From Prevotella sp. (lineage in GTDB: Bacteria; Bacillota; Clostridia; Oscillospirales; Ruminococcaceae), in contig JAMPIC010000003.1 of NCBI GenBank assembly GCA_023663025.1, positions 50,687 through 114,686 of the forward strand: a stretch of DNA of 64,000 nt. Reading direction: 5' to 3'. The notes beneath the pieces were generated by a model that was given only the letters and a program-made list of their open reading frames with translations, had not been told where the DNA came from and made no database searches. Shown piece by piece: positions 8,407 to 16,200 of this stretch; position 1 is the first letter of the stretch; each line of letters opens with the position of its first letter. The translations under genes and the position numbers were made by a program.

Positions 8407-9030
8407 CTATCTAATAAAATTTGTCAGAACCTTTATATTTTCCGGAACGGGCACGCCGTTATTTTTTCCGAGTTCAATGCACTTCAGCAGCCAAGCCATA
8501 TTTTTGCCGATGTTGTACATTGTCATCAGACCCTCTTTGTCCTGCTGTACGCCCTCGGGTTCGCCGCCGTTGCCGTACATGTGATTCCAGTAGGTGGACG
8601 AAACTATCGGCATGGAGCATATCGAAAAATACTTGTTGATAACGTCGAACGAAGCGGTAGTGCCCGCCCGTCTTGCGCTGAGGACTGCGGCGGCGGGCTT
8701 GAAAGCGAAATTGTCCTTTCCCGAATAGAACGCCCTGTCCATAACCGTAAGCAGCCGCGCGCTGGGGTGAGCGTAGTACACCGGCGAACCGAACACAAAT
8801 CCGTCGCATTCCTTGGCTTTTTCGGAAATCTCAGCCGCTATGTCGCCGAAAACGCATCTGCCCGTTTCCCTGCATTTATAGCAGGCGATGCAGTCGGGGA
8901 GGGGTTCGTTTCCGATAAACACGGTCTCGGTATCAACGCCCTCCTCGCCGAGAGCGCGGGCGACCTCTTTCAGAGCCGCGCTTGTGCAGCCGTCCTTCCG
9001 GGAGCTTCCGTTTACAAGCAAAACTTTCAT
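8407..9030 (-). CDS. Flavodoxin-fold NAD(P)H-dependent FMN reductase family protein
   Basis: 207 residues with a GGAGG site upstream. The N-terminal VLLVNGSSRKDGCTSAAL is the phosphate-binding loop of the flavodoxin-like reductases. CIACYKCRETGRCVFGD supplies a cysteine pattern often seen in the clostridial iron-sulfur flavoprotein branch, though only some of the Cys residues are in cluster spacing. GFVFGSPVYYAHPSARLLTVMDRAF is the second FMN-binding segment. It probably binds FMN and transfers electrons to a small quinone, disulfide or metal substrate. It is 20 bp downstream of a LacI-type regulator on the same strand, so the two may be one transcript; no sugar genes are near. Confidence 0.82.
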   Translation of the reverse strand: MKVLLVNGSSRKDGCTSAALKEVARALGEEGVDTETVFIGNEPLPDCIACYKCRETGRCVFGDIAAEISEKAKECDGFVFGSPVYYAHPSARLLTVMDRAFYSGKDNFAFKPAAAVLSARRAGTTASFDVINKYFSICSMPIVSSTYWNHMYGNGGEPEGVQQDKEGLMTMYNIGKNMAWLLKCIELGKNNGVPVPENIKVLTNFIR

Positions 9031-9050
9031 ATGCAGCCTCCTGTTAAAAT

Positions 9051-10061
9051 TTATTTTTCGGGACGGTACTGTCCCGCCGATTCGCGCTTAATGAATTTAT
9101 AGGGGAGCTTAATCTTTTTGTTGGACTTTTCCCCGCTGCCGATGTTGCTTATCAGCTCCTCCACCACGGTTCTGCCGATATCGTAACAGGGCTGTTCCAC
9201 CGTGGTTATGCCGGGAGTGTACATATAGCTCAGCATGATATTGTCAAAGCCGCAGACGGAAATATCCTTTCCCACGGAGTAACCCTCGGAAATGGCTTTT
9301 TTTACCACGCTTGCCGCTAAAATGTCCGAAATGCAGAAAATGGCGGAGGGCGGCTCGGGAAGTCCCATAAAATGCTCGAACGCCTTAACGCCGTGAATAA
9401 AATCGTAAGTGCCGCGGTATATGTACTCCCCGCGCGGCGCAATTCCGTTTTCCTCCAAAGCCCTTTTGTAACCCCTTTCGCGGTCGCAGGACGACAAAGA
9501 ATTAACGCTTGTGGAGACCATTCCTATCCTTTTGTGACCCAATTTTATCAGACTGTTCACCGCGTCGAACGCGCCGCCCTCGTCGTCCACCGTGACCGTA
9601 AGAACCTCCGCACCTTCCACCCGTTCGCAGCAGAGCGCGATATAGTGCTGACTGTTAAGTTCGGTAAGCGTCTTTACGTCAAGCTGAGTGCCGAGAAGTA
9701 TAGCCGCGTCGGCAGTCCTGTTGGAAAGCATATTCAGCAGCCGCGTTTCTATACTGCGGGAGCTGTTGGAGGTGCTTAAAAGAATGTCGTATCCGTGTTC
9801 GGAAGCGGCGTTCTGCATACCTCTGATGATGTCGCTGTAGAACGTCTGATCGGTTGAGGGAATGATGGCGAGGATAATATTGGTCTCGCACTTTCTGAGA
9901 TTTCTTCCCAGGAAATTGGGACTGTAGCCAAGCTCTTTTATGGCGTTGTTGACTTTTTCCGCCGCGGCAGCCGATACAGCCGCGCTGTTGTTCAGAACGC
10001 GGGATACTGTGGCGACCGAGACCCCCGCCGCCTTAGCGACGTCCTTGATAGTCACATTCAT
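9051..10061 (-). CDS. LacI/GalR-family transcriptional regulator
   Basis: 336 residues. Residues 1-50 form the classic N-terminal HTH and hinge helix: VTIKDVAKAAGVSVATVSRVLNN. From about 60 there is a periplasmic-binding-protein-like ligand domain (IILAIIPSTDQTFYSDIIRGM, then GHKRIGMVSTS and GVKAFEHFM). It most likely senses a sugar or nucleoside and represses by binding palindromes; one such palindrome lies 60 bp upstream of the gene, so autoregulation is likely. The only clear co-directional neighbour is the flavodoxin-like reductase, so its main regulon is probably elsewhere on the chromosome. Confidence 0.92.
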   Translation of the reverse strand: MNVTIKDVAKAAGVSVATVSRVLNNSAAVSAAAAEKVNNAIKELGYSPNFLGRNLRKCETNIILAIIPSTDQTFYSDIIRGMQNAASEHGYDILLSTSNSSRSIETRLLNMLSNRTADAAILLGTQLDVKTLTELNSQHYIALCCERVEGAEVLTVTVDDEGGAFDAVNSLIKLGHKRIGMVSTSVNSLSSCDRERGYKRALEENGIAPRGEYIYRGTYDFIHGVKAFEHFMGLPEPPSAIFCISDILAASVVKKAISEGYSVGKDISVCGFDNIMLSYMYTPGITTVEQPCYDIGRTVVEELISNIGSGEKSNKKIKLPYKFIKRESAGQYRPEK

Positions 10062-10120
10062 AAGCCGACGTTTCCTTTCCGTAAAATAGAATAAAAACCT
10101 ACAATAATTTTACAATACCG

Positions 10121-10134
10121 TGAAACCGATTTCA
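10121..10134. promoter_or_regulatory. LacI-type operator palindrome upstream of the 9051-10061 regulator
   Basis: TGAAACCGATTTCA, a 14-bp palindrome with one mismatch and the central CG typical of LacI-family operators. It lies 60 bp before the start codon of the regulator. Confidence 0.6.
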
Positions 10135-10194
10135 ATAGGCAGATTATCTAAAAAACGGCTCTTGTTTTATATCACGCCGAACGGCATACGGCTG

Positions 10195-10671
10195 TTACAG
10201 CAGCTTTTCGTCGTCGGAAAGCTTTTTGTTAAGATTTTCCGCTTTCAGGCGGCGTTTTTCATTCCTTTTGGAGACGTTCTTTTCGTCCAGATAATTGAAA
10301 ACGGTCAGCGCGAAAAGCAGCAAAGTCACGATTACCGTAAACAGATGCCTTTCCGCCAGAGGTTCGGTGTCGGTTTTGGGACGGAGCGAGTTGGGAATGG
10401 CGTAAATTCCCGAAACGGTATATATGTAGCAAGCCGTACCGATAACGTTAAGGACGAGAGGTATCCACACCTTTTTGAAGCAGGCGGCAACAGTCCCAGC
10501 GATAAGAAAGGCAGAGCTTGCCAGCAGCGCGACGCCGCATTTGCGGAAAATATCGGAGGAAGATTCTACCAAAAACGCCAGAGCAAAGCCTCCCGCAGAG
10601 TTCATGAACAAGGAGATAATTGCCGCCGCCGCAATGCAGAGAACGGCGGTAACAGTACGGGCTTTTTTCAT
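10195..10671 (-). CDS. Hypothetical four-helix membrane protein
   Basis: 158 residues, starting at ATG 10669-10671 with AAAGGA nine bases upstream; a longer frame to 10713 is not supported. Four hydrophobic segments are visible (about residues 5-27, 40-60, 68-92 and 103-125). A basic, charged tail follows (LDEKNVSKRNEKRRLKAENLNKK) that should face the cytoplasm. I do not recognise a family and see no catalytic motif. It lies alone between a LacI regulator and divergent spoIVB. Could be a small sensor-like or structural membrane protein; no function is assigned. Confidence 0.65.
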   Translation of the reverse strand: MKKARTVTAVLCIAAAAIISLFMNSAGGFALAFLVESSSDIFRKCGVALLASSAFLIAGTVAACFKKVWIPLVLNVIGTACYIYTVSGIYAIPNSLRPKTDTEPLAERHLFTVIVTLLLFALTVFNYLDEKNVSKRNEKRRLKAENLNKKLSDDEKLL

Positions 10672-10925
10672 AAAAACAGTATCCTTTCGCAGATGATATA
10701 TATAGTATACCACAAACGCCGCCGCAAATGCAAGTACGGAAAGCGATTTTCTATATTCGACAAGTTATTTTAATCTTTGGGTGTAAAATAACGAAATAAA
10801 AAACACTGATAAATGAAGCTAAAATGCGAATAGTAATAAAGGCAGCGGCGCGGGAAACCGTCCTGCCGCATATCGGCGGAAAGGAGAGTTTTGTTTCACG
10901 ATGGCGAAATGAAGCGTACAAAAAA

Positions 10926-12155
10926 ATGAAAAAAATCATAAAAATTACGGCAGTTCTGATAAACATAGTTCTTGCGGCGGTACTGGGAGCTATAATCTAT
11001 TATAACACGGTTTTGCCGAATAATTATTACATTTCCTCCGGAAGCGAGCTGAAGCTTTCGGAAATTATTGAAACCATTCCCTGTACGGGAAACCGCATAG
11101 GAAACGCCGTGGCGGTCGACGCGGATCAAAGCGGCGTCCGCAAGGCGGAGCTGAAGCTGCTGGGGATAATTCCCATAAAAATAGTCAGCATTCAAGAGGT
11201 GGACGAGCCTATGCTGATACCCTGCGGAAATCCGTTCGGCATAAAGCTTCTGACCGACGGAGTGATAGCGGTGGAAGTCAGCGGCTTCGAGACGTCTTCG
11301 GGCTACAGGTCTCCCGCCGCAGACGCGGGGATAAAGACGGGCGATATCATCAAAACGGTAAACGGGAAAAAAGTAATGTCAAATGAGGAAATGGAGAAAA
11401 TAATTTCCGAAAGCGGCGGCGAGACCCTTTCCTTCGACCTTATGAGGGACGACAAGCGGCTTATACTGAACGTAGAACCCTGTCTCTGCTCCGCAGACGG
11501 TTCATACAGAGCGGGTCTGTGGGTCAGAGACAGCTCTGCGGGGATAGGCACCGTTACCTTTTACAATCCCGATACAGGCGTTTTCGCGGGACTGGGACAC
11601 CCCGTCTGCGATGTTGACACGGGGAATATCCTCCCACTTTACGAGGGAGAAGCGGTCGAGGTAAACGTCAACGGCGTAAAGCGCGGCGCTGCGGGAGTTC
11701 CCGGGGAGCTGCTGGGTACATTTTCCTCCCTTGCGGCGACAGGCACTCTGGAGCTTAACTGCGCCGACGGGCTGTACGGGATCATGTCCTCGTTCAGTTC
11801 CCGCAACGAAGCCGTACCCCTGGGAATGCGGCAGGAAATTGAAACGGGCGAGGCATATATTTACACCACCGTCAGCGGCAGCCAACCGAAAATGTACAGT
11901 ATCGTCATCGAAAAAATAGATATGCACGCGAAAGGCAGCAAGGATATGATAATCCGCGTTACCGACAAGGAGCTTCTGGAAAAAAGCGGCGGAATAGTCC
12001 AGGGCATGAGCGGAAGTCCCATTATCCAGAACGGAAAGCTTGTGGGAGCGGTCACTCATGTTTTTGTGAACAATCCCGCAAAGGGATACGCCATCTTTGC
12101 GGACACCATGTACGAATGCTCCGAAAAGGTCATAAGCGTTAAGGCTGCCGCATAG
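10926..12155 (+). CDS. spoIVB: SpoIVB sporulation serine peptidase
   Basis: 409 residues from MKKIIKITAV. An N-terminal membrane helix (about 5-25) is followed by a PDZ domain around residues 85-165 (GIKTGDIIKTVNGKK) and the S55 peptidase domain. The catalytic His lies in GLGHPVCDVDTG and the Ser in VQGMSGSPIIQNGKLVGAV, both strongly family-specific. SpoIVB is made in the forespore and cleaves SpoIVFA to trigger sigma-K activation. The inner ATG lacks a clear ribosome-binding site, and an in-frame ATG at 10824 is also possible but adds a charged non-signal stretch. Two tiny ORFs (ATG at 10900 and 10911) overlap the leader. The usual spo0A neighbour is absent; the next gene is a DUF4349 lipoprotein. 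Confidence 0.92.
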   Translation: MKKIIKITAVLINIVLAAVLGAIIYYNTVLPNNYYISSGSELKLSEIIETIPCTGNRIGNAVAVDADQSGVRKAELKLLGIIPIKIVSIQEVDEPMLIPCGNPFGIKLLTDGVIAVEVSGFETSSGYRSPAADAGIKTGDIIKTVNGKKVMSNEEMEKIISESGGETLSFDLMRDDKRLILNVEPCLCSADGSYRAGLWVRDSSAGIGTVTFYNPDTGVFAGLGHPVCDVDTGNILPLYEGEAVEVNVNGVKRGAAGVPGELLGTFSSLAATGTLELNCADGLYGIMSSFSSRNEAVPLGMRQEIETGEAYIYTTVSGSQPKMYSIVIEKIDMHAKGSKDMIIRVTDKELLEKSGGIVQGMSGSPIIQNGKLVGAVTHVFVNNPAKGYAIFADTMYECSEKVISVKAAA

Positions 12156-12252
12156 AGTATAGTGCGGCGGCTCGCAGAATAATGTTCATAAAATGTTTAC
12201 AAAAATTCCCCATAAAAATCCCCGCGCCCATATGTATATATAACAGAAGCGT

Positions 12253-12281
12253 TTGCAAATTTCGCGCGGACGTGTTATAAT
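12253..12281 (+). promoter_or_regulatory. SigA promoter of the DUF4349 lipoprotein gene
   Basis: TTGCAA (12253-12258), 17-bp spacer, TATAAT (12276-12281), about 29 bp before the start codon. Confidence 0.75.
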
Positions 12282-12309
12282 ATGAAAAACCGGCAGGGGA
12301 GAAGTGTAT

Positions 12310-13404
12310 ATGAAAAAATTGTCAAATATCAAATTGCTGGCTGCGGCGGCACTGTTCGCAGCGTTGCTTGCGGGCTGCGCGGAAAGCGGCGACAGCGCGT
12401 ATTTTTCCGAAAGCTACAACGGCGCGGCAGGTCAGTACAAATCGGATTCTTACGATAACGGTGGAGTCTATGTAACAACGGCTGCAACTGCGGCTGAAAC
12501 CGCAGCAGACTATGAGTACGGCATGGACGAAGCGGAAACTCCCGCCGCCGAAGCGGCTTCGTCCGAGGACGAGGTTCAGTCCCTTGAAAACAACGGCATT
12601 CAAAGGGAAATGCTTGTATATTCCTGCTATATGACCGTTGACACGCTGGATTTCGATCTGTCCCTGAACAGCTTCAAAAGCACGCTGGATATGTACGGCG
12701 GCTTTGTGGAAACCGAAGATTTCAGCGACGGAGGAGGCGGCGGGCGCTGGTACTACGAGAACGAAGAAAAATGGCAGTCCTATAGCGCGACCGTAAGGAT
12801 ACCAAGCAAAAATTACGACGCTTTCTGCAATTCCGCAGGAAGTCTGGGCGACCTGAGAAGCAAGACCTCCAATGTGGAAAATCTCAGCCAGGAGTACAGC
12901 GACCTCTCCACCACGCTGGAGATCTACGAGGCAAAGGAACAGCGTTACATAGACCTTTTAGCGGACATTACCGAGGACGAGTACGCCGTGGCGATCGAGA
13001 AAGAGCTTACCGAGATACAGATACAGATCGCGGCCATCAAGACCCGTATGAACCGCATCAGCACCGACGTGGCGTATTCCTATGTGTATTTCACGCTGAA
13101 CGAGGTCAAGGAGTACGTCTCCGAGCCTGTCAGGACAGATACGTTTTTCGACCGTCTCTCCAACACTTTCAGCAACGCGGGAACGACTTTCCTTGACTTT
13201 TTGGAGGGACTGCTTTTCTTCCTGATCTATACCGTCCCGTATCTTGCGCTTATCGGAATAGTTGTTTTTGCGATAGTTAAGATATCCAAAAAGCACAAGG
13301 AGAAAAAGCGCGCGAAAATGCAGGCGCAAAGGGATACAGCCGCAGAAGAAGCTGCCGGAAATAACGACGTTTCCGTCGGAGACAGCGGGGAAGAAAAGTC
13401 CTGA
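12310..13404 (+). CDS. DUF4349-family lipoprotein
   Basis: 364 residues. ATG 12310 is preferred over GTG 12304 because GGGGAG then sits at a normal distance. A lipoprotein signal ends at LLAGCAES (Cys at 22-23). An acidic Ser/Ala/Thr-rich linker (to about residue 98) leads to the DUF4349 domain (MTVDTLDFDLSLNSFKSTL, then a VENLSQEYSDLSTTLEIYEAKE coiled coil and TEIQIQIAAIKTRMNRIS). A C-terminal helix at about 295-322 is followed by a Lys-rich tail, so the protein is anchored at both ends. Function is unknown; the family is common in Firmicutes as envelope proteins. Ends just before the promoter of a tRNA cluster. Confidence 0.85.
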   Translation: MKKLSNIKLLAAAALFAALLAGCAESGDSAYFSESYNGAAGQYKSDSYDNGGVYVTTAATAAETAADYEYGMDEAETPAAEAASSEDEVQSLENNGIQREMLVYSCYMTVDTLDFDLSLNSFKSTLDMYGGFVETEDFSDGGGGGRWYYENEEKWQSYSATVRIPSKNYDAFCNSAGSLGDLRSKTSNVENLSQEYSDLSTTLEIYEAKEQRYIDLLADITEDEYAVAIEKELTEIQIQIAAIKTRMNRISTDVAYSYVYFTLNEVKEYVSEPVRTDTFFDRLSNTFSNAGTTFLDFLEGLLFFLIYTVPYLALIGIVVFAIVKISKKHKEKKRAKMQAQRDTAAEEAAGNNDVSVGDSGEEKS

Positions 13405-13435
13405 AAAAATATTTTATAAAATTTTCAAAAAACTA

Positions 13436-13464
13436 TTGACAAATGATTTTTTATGATGTATAAT
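13436..13464 (+). promoter_or_regulatory. SigA promoter of the tRNA cluster
   Basis: Perfect TTGACA (13436-13441), 17 bp, TATAAT (13459-13464), 34 bp before the first tRNA. Confidence 0.88.
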
Positions 13465-13497
13465 AAATATCGCCGTTGAAAATCTCGGCGGCGGTGT

Positions 13498-13573
13498 GGG
13501 AGCTTAGCTCAGCTGGGAGAGCATCTGCCTTACAAGCAGAGGGTCATAGGTTCGAACCCTATAGCTCCCACCA
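13498..13573 (+). tRNA. tRNA-Val (TAC)
   Basis: 76 nt cloverleaf with acceptor stem GGGAGCT/AGCTCCC, anticodon loop CTTACAA giving TAC, T-loop GTTCGAACC and encoded CCA. Confidence 0.97.
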
Positions 13574-13577
13574 ATTA

Positions 13578-13654
13578 GGCCCGATAGTTCAGCTGGTTAG
13601 AACGCCGCCCTGTCACGGCGGAGGTCGTGGGTTCGAGTCCCATTCGGGTCGCCA
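13578..13654 (+). tRNA. tRNA-Asp (GTC)
   Basis: 77 nt cloverleaf, acceptor GGCCCGA/TCGGGTC, anticodon loop CTGTCAC giving GTC, G discriminator, encoded CCA. Confidence 0.97.
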
Positions 13655-13713
13655 TTTGATTTTGGATGGATTTGCAGTTATTGCATTTATCTTCCGATTT
13701 CTAACTTCCAATT

Positions 13714-13789
13714 GCGGATTTAGCTCATCTGGTAGAGCGCCACCTTGCCAAGGTGGAGGTAGCGGGTTCGAGCCCCGTAATCCGCTCCA
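13714..13789 (+). tRNA. tRNA-Gly (GCC)
   Basis: 76 nt cloverleaf, acceptor GCGGATT/AATCCGC, anticodon loop TTGCCAA giving GCC, encoded CCA. The 59-bp gap before it shows no gene. Confidence 0.97.
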
Positions 13790-13809
13790 TTTTTCTTTAT
13801 AAGAACAAC

Positions 13810-13884
13810 GGCGCTATAGCCAAGAGGTAAGGCGTGGGTCTGCAACACCCTGATTCCCCGGTTCAAATCCGGGTGGCGCCTCCA
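13810..13884 (+). tRNA. tRNA-Cys (GCA)
   Basis: 75 nt cloverleaf, acceptor GGCGCTA/TGGCGCC, anticodon loop CTGCAAC giving GCA, T-loop GTTCAAATC, encoded CCA. Last gene of the cluster. Confidence 0.96.
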
Positions 13885-13904
13885 GCGGAAGTTTCCGCCG
13901 ATGG

Positions 13905-13942
13905 AAAAGGTCATTCATGCAATGAGTGACCTTTTCTTTTTG
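13905..13942 (+). terminator. Terminator of the tRNA cluster
   Basis: AAAAGGTCATTCAT pairs with ATGAGTGACCTTTT (one G-U pair) and is followed by CTTTTTGTTT. Confidence 0.85.
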
Positions 13943-13971
13943 TTTAATTTAACATTTTTTTACCAAAATAC

Positions 13972-14000
13972 TGGACAAGCCGAAAATAATATGCTATAAT
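13972..14000 (+). promoter_or_regulatory. SigA promoter of the foldase gene
   Basis: TGGACA (13972-13977), 17 bp, TATAAT (13995-14000). Confidence 0.75.
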
Positions 14001-14038
14001 ATAATGTATTTACATTTTGTGTGGAGGTTTTACAGACT

Positions 14039-15136
14039 ATGTCTTTGTTAAAAAAGGTTGCCGCCGCTGCTGCCGCGGCTGTTATGACGTTCTCGCTTGC
14101 TTCCTGCGGAAGCGATACAACCTGGGGCGCGGATATAGACGGTACTCGTCTCAGAGCGGGCATTCTCATTTATTTCCAATCCAATGCCGTTTCCGAAGCA
14201 AGTCAGTACCTGGTCGAGGGCGAGACCGACGTTCTTGCCATCACAATCGAGGATAAACCGTCCAAGGATTGGATCAACGACGAGGCTGTGGAGGATATGA
14301 GAGAGTACGCCGCAGTCGAAAAGAAGTTCGCCGAGCTGGAGCTTTCCTTTGAAAATAACGAGGAGAAAGCTGTGTCCAACACGGTGGATCAGTGGTGGGA
14401 ATATGTGGGCGAGTATTTCGAGGGCATCGGCGTCAGCAAGCAGTCCTACTATGATATCGTTCTCAACAGCGAGAAGCGTTCTTTGATCTTTGACCATTAC
14501 TATGCGGACGGCGGCGAGAAAGCTGTTTCCGACGACGAAATAAAGGATTATCTGCTTGAAAACAACGCAAGGATAAAGTTCATCAGAATGGAGCTGAGGG
14601 ACGGCGAGGGAAATCTCCTCAAGTCCGACGGCAAGGACGAGCTTAGAAAAATGGCTGAGGGCTACATCGAAAGAGCCAAGGGCGGCGAAAGCTTCGAGGC
14701 TATCGAGGACGAGTACAACGAGTATTACGCCAATCTTATCGCCGAAGCGACCGGTACGTCTGACGAAACAAGTTCAGACGGCGGAACGGACGTTGCAGCC
14801 GATACCGGCGAGGAGACCGAGAGAATAAGCTACGGAACGGTCGTGTCCCGCGGCGGGGTAATTCCCTCCGAAAAGGTTGCCGAGACCGTTTTTGACGGCA
14901 CTCTCAACGCGGGAGACTACACTATCGTCGAGGAAAACGAGGAGTGGTATATCGTTTACAGAATGGATCTCTTTGACGATCCCTCGTATCTGGAGGATCA
15001 GCGTGATTCCGTCCGCAGGTCGTTAAAGGGCGACGAGTTCGACGAGACCGTCCTCGGTTGGATCGAGGGTCAGAACTGCACCGTGAACGAGGCTGCCATA
15101 AAACGTTATAAGCTCGAAAAGCTGACATTGGAATAA
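14039..15136 (+). CDS. PrsA/SurA-like foldase lipoprotein (putative)
   Basis: 365 residues from MSLLKKVAAAAAAAVMTF; GGAGG lies 11 bases upstream, and an earlier GTG at 14021 is rejected because the site overlaps it. Lipoprotein signal with Cys in SLASCGSDT (about residue 23). Residues 55-140 are helical and resemble a SurA_N-type chaperone region. Residues 165-330 contain the segments expected of a parvulin-like domain (DEIKDYLLENNARIKFIRMEL, then SYGTVVSRGGVIPSEKVAETVF, then WYIVYRMDL). An acidic Ser/Thr/Gly insertion interrupts this domain near 235-260. It should help fold secreted proteins outside the membrane. Peptidyl-prolyl isomerase activity is uncertain because the usual parvulin active-site residues are not clearly kept. 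Confidence 0.68.
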   Translation: MSLLKKVAAAAAAAVMTFSLASCGSDTTWGADIDGTRLRAGILIYFQSNAVSEASQYLVEGETDVLAITIEDKPSKDWINDEAVEDMREYAAVEKKFAELELSFENNEEKAVSNTVDQWWEYVGEYFEGIGVSKQSYYDIVLNSEKRSLIFDHYYADGGEKAVSDDEIKDYLLENNARIKFIRMELRDGEGNLLKSDGKDELRKMAEGYIERAKGGESFEAIEDEYNEYYANLIAEATGTSDETSSDGGTDVAADTGEETERISYGTVVSRGGVIPSEKVAETVFDGTLNAGDYTIVEENEEWYIVYRMDLFDDPSYLEDQRDSVRRSLKGDEFDETVLGWIEGQNCTVNEAAIKRYKLEKLTLE

Positions 15137-15158
15137 TTTCTTCGTAAAAATTCAAGAG

Positions 15159-15199
15159 GACAGGATCGCTTTCCGTAATAAGCGGTTCTGTCTTTTTTG
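15159..15199 (+). terminator. Terminator after the foldase gene
   Basis: GACAGGATCGCT pairs with AGCGGTTCTGTC, allowing G-U pairs, followed by TTTTTTG. Confidence 0.75.
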
Positions 15200-15303
15200 T
15201 TCCCGGACGGAAATTTGTATCTTCCCGAAAGCTGCGGCATATAATGAAACAGCGGAATTTTCCGCCGCATGTACACATATTCGCAGACAAGGAGCTACAG
15301 ATC

Positions 15304-16044
15304 ATGCCAAGTGTTTTTTTAAGTCCCTCCACGCAGGAGTGGAACCCGTATATAAACGGAGGAAACGAACAGGAATATATGAACATCATCGCCGACAAAA
15401 TGGAGCCTTACCTCCGTTCGTCTGGCATTGAATTTACAAGGAACGACCCCGACCGCGACGTCCGCGGAGCGATAAGCGACTCCAATGGCGGCAATTACGA
15501 CGTGCATCTCGCCCTGCATTCAAACGCGGGCGGCGGACAGTACTCGGGCAAGCTCAGGGGCGTGGACATTTACTATTCTCCCTATTCGAGCTACAGCAGA
15601 CAGCTTGCCACGATAATCGCCAATAATATGAAAAGCGTTTACCCCGACCCGTCAAAGGTTAACACCCGTCCCACAACGTCTCTCGGCGAGGTGACGAGGA
15701 CAAAGGCGGTGGCTGTTCTGGCGGAGCTGGGATACCACGACAACCGACAGGATGCGGAGTGGATCAAGGCAAACCTGGACGCAATCGCAAGAAATCTGGT
15801 GCAGTCCCTTTGCGACTACTTCGGCATACCCTTTGTCGAAGCCGCTCCCGTAAGACGTGGAGTAGTTTCCACGGACGGTTCAAACCTCAACATCAGGAAG
15901 TACCCCTCCACCGACGCGGCTGTCATCGGCGTTATCCCCAACGGAGCGACTATGTCCGTCTACGGTCAGACGGGCAACTGGTACGTTATACGCTACGGCA
16001 ATACCTACGGCTACGCCGCCGCCGACTTTATCACGTTCGAGTGA
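15304..16044 (+). CDS. N-acetylmuramoyl-L-alanine amidase (Amidase_3) with SH3 domain
   Basis: 246 residues from ATG 15304, chosen because AAGGAGC sits nine bases upstream; the frame to 15244 lacks a site. Residues 3-178 form a zinc amidase of the Amidase_3 family: a Glu near NEQEY, the His in VHLALHSNAGGG and the catalytic Glu in AVLAELGYHDN. Residues 190-246 make a bacterial SH3 domain (SNLNIRKYPSTDAAVIGVIP, then WYVIRYGNTYGYA). It would cleave the stem peptide from peptidoglycan. There is no signal peptide at all, so it either stays inside the cell (as some spore, phage-type or recycling enzymes do) or leaves by a non-classical route. Confidence 0.88.
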   Translation: MPSVFLSPSTQEWNPYINGGNEQEYMNIIADKMEPYLRSSGIEFTRNDPDRDVRGAISDSNGGNYDVHLALHSNAGGGQYSGKLRGVDIYYSPYSSYSRQLATIIANNMKSVYPDPSKVNTRPTTSLGEVTRTKAVAVLAELGYHDNRQDAEWIKANLDAIARNLVQSLCDYFGIPFVEAAPVRRGVVSTDGSNLNIRKYPSTDAAVIGVIPNGATMSVYGQTGNWYVIRYGNTYGYAAADFITFE

Positions 16045-16052
16045 TCCGCCGC

Positions 16053-16094
16053 TTTTTTCGGTACGGGAAAAAATTTCCTCCCGTACCGAAAAAA
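16053..16094 (+). terminator. Terminator after the amidase gene
   Basis: CGGTACGGGA (16059 on) pairs with TCCCGTACCG (to 16088), flanked by T-run and A-run, so it could work in both directions. Confidence 0.8.
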
Positions 16095-16108
16095 TATTTC
16101 CGTAACTG

Positions 16109-16137
16109 TTGAAGTCTGTAAAAAAATGTGGTATAAT
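16109..16137 (+). promoter_or_regulatory. SigA promoter of ddl
   Basis: TTGAAG (16109-16114), 17 bp, TATAAT (16132-16137). Confidence 0.72.
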
Positions 16138-16200
16138 TTAATATGTATAGTTATGTACGGTTGCTTATGGCTCGGCATACCGTTTAAAAAGGAGAAGCTT

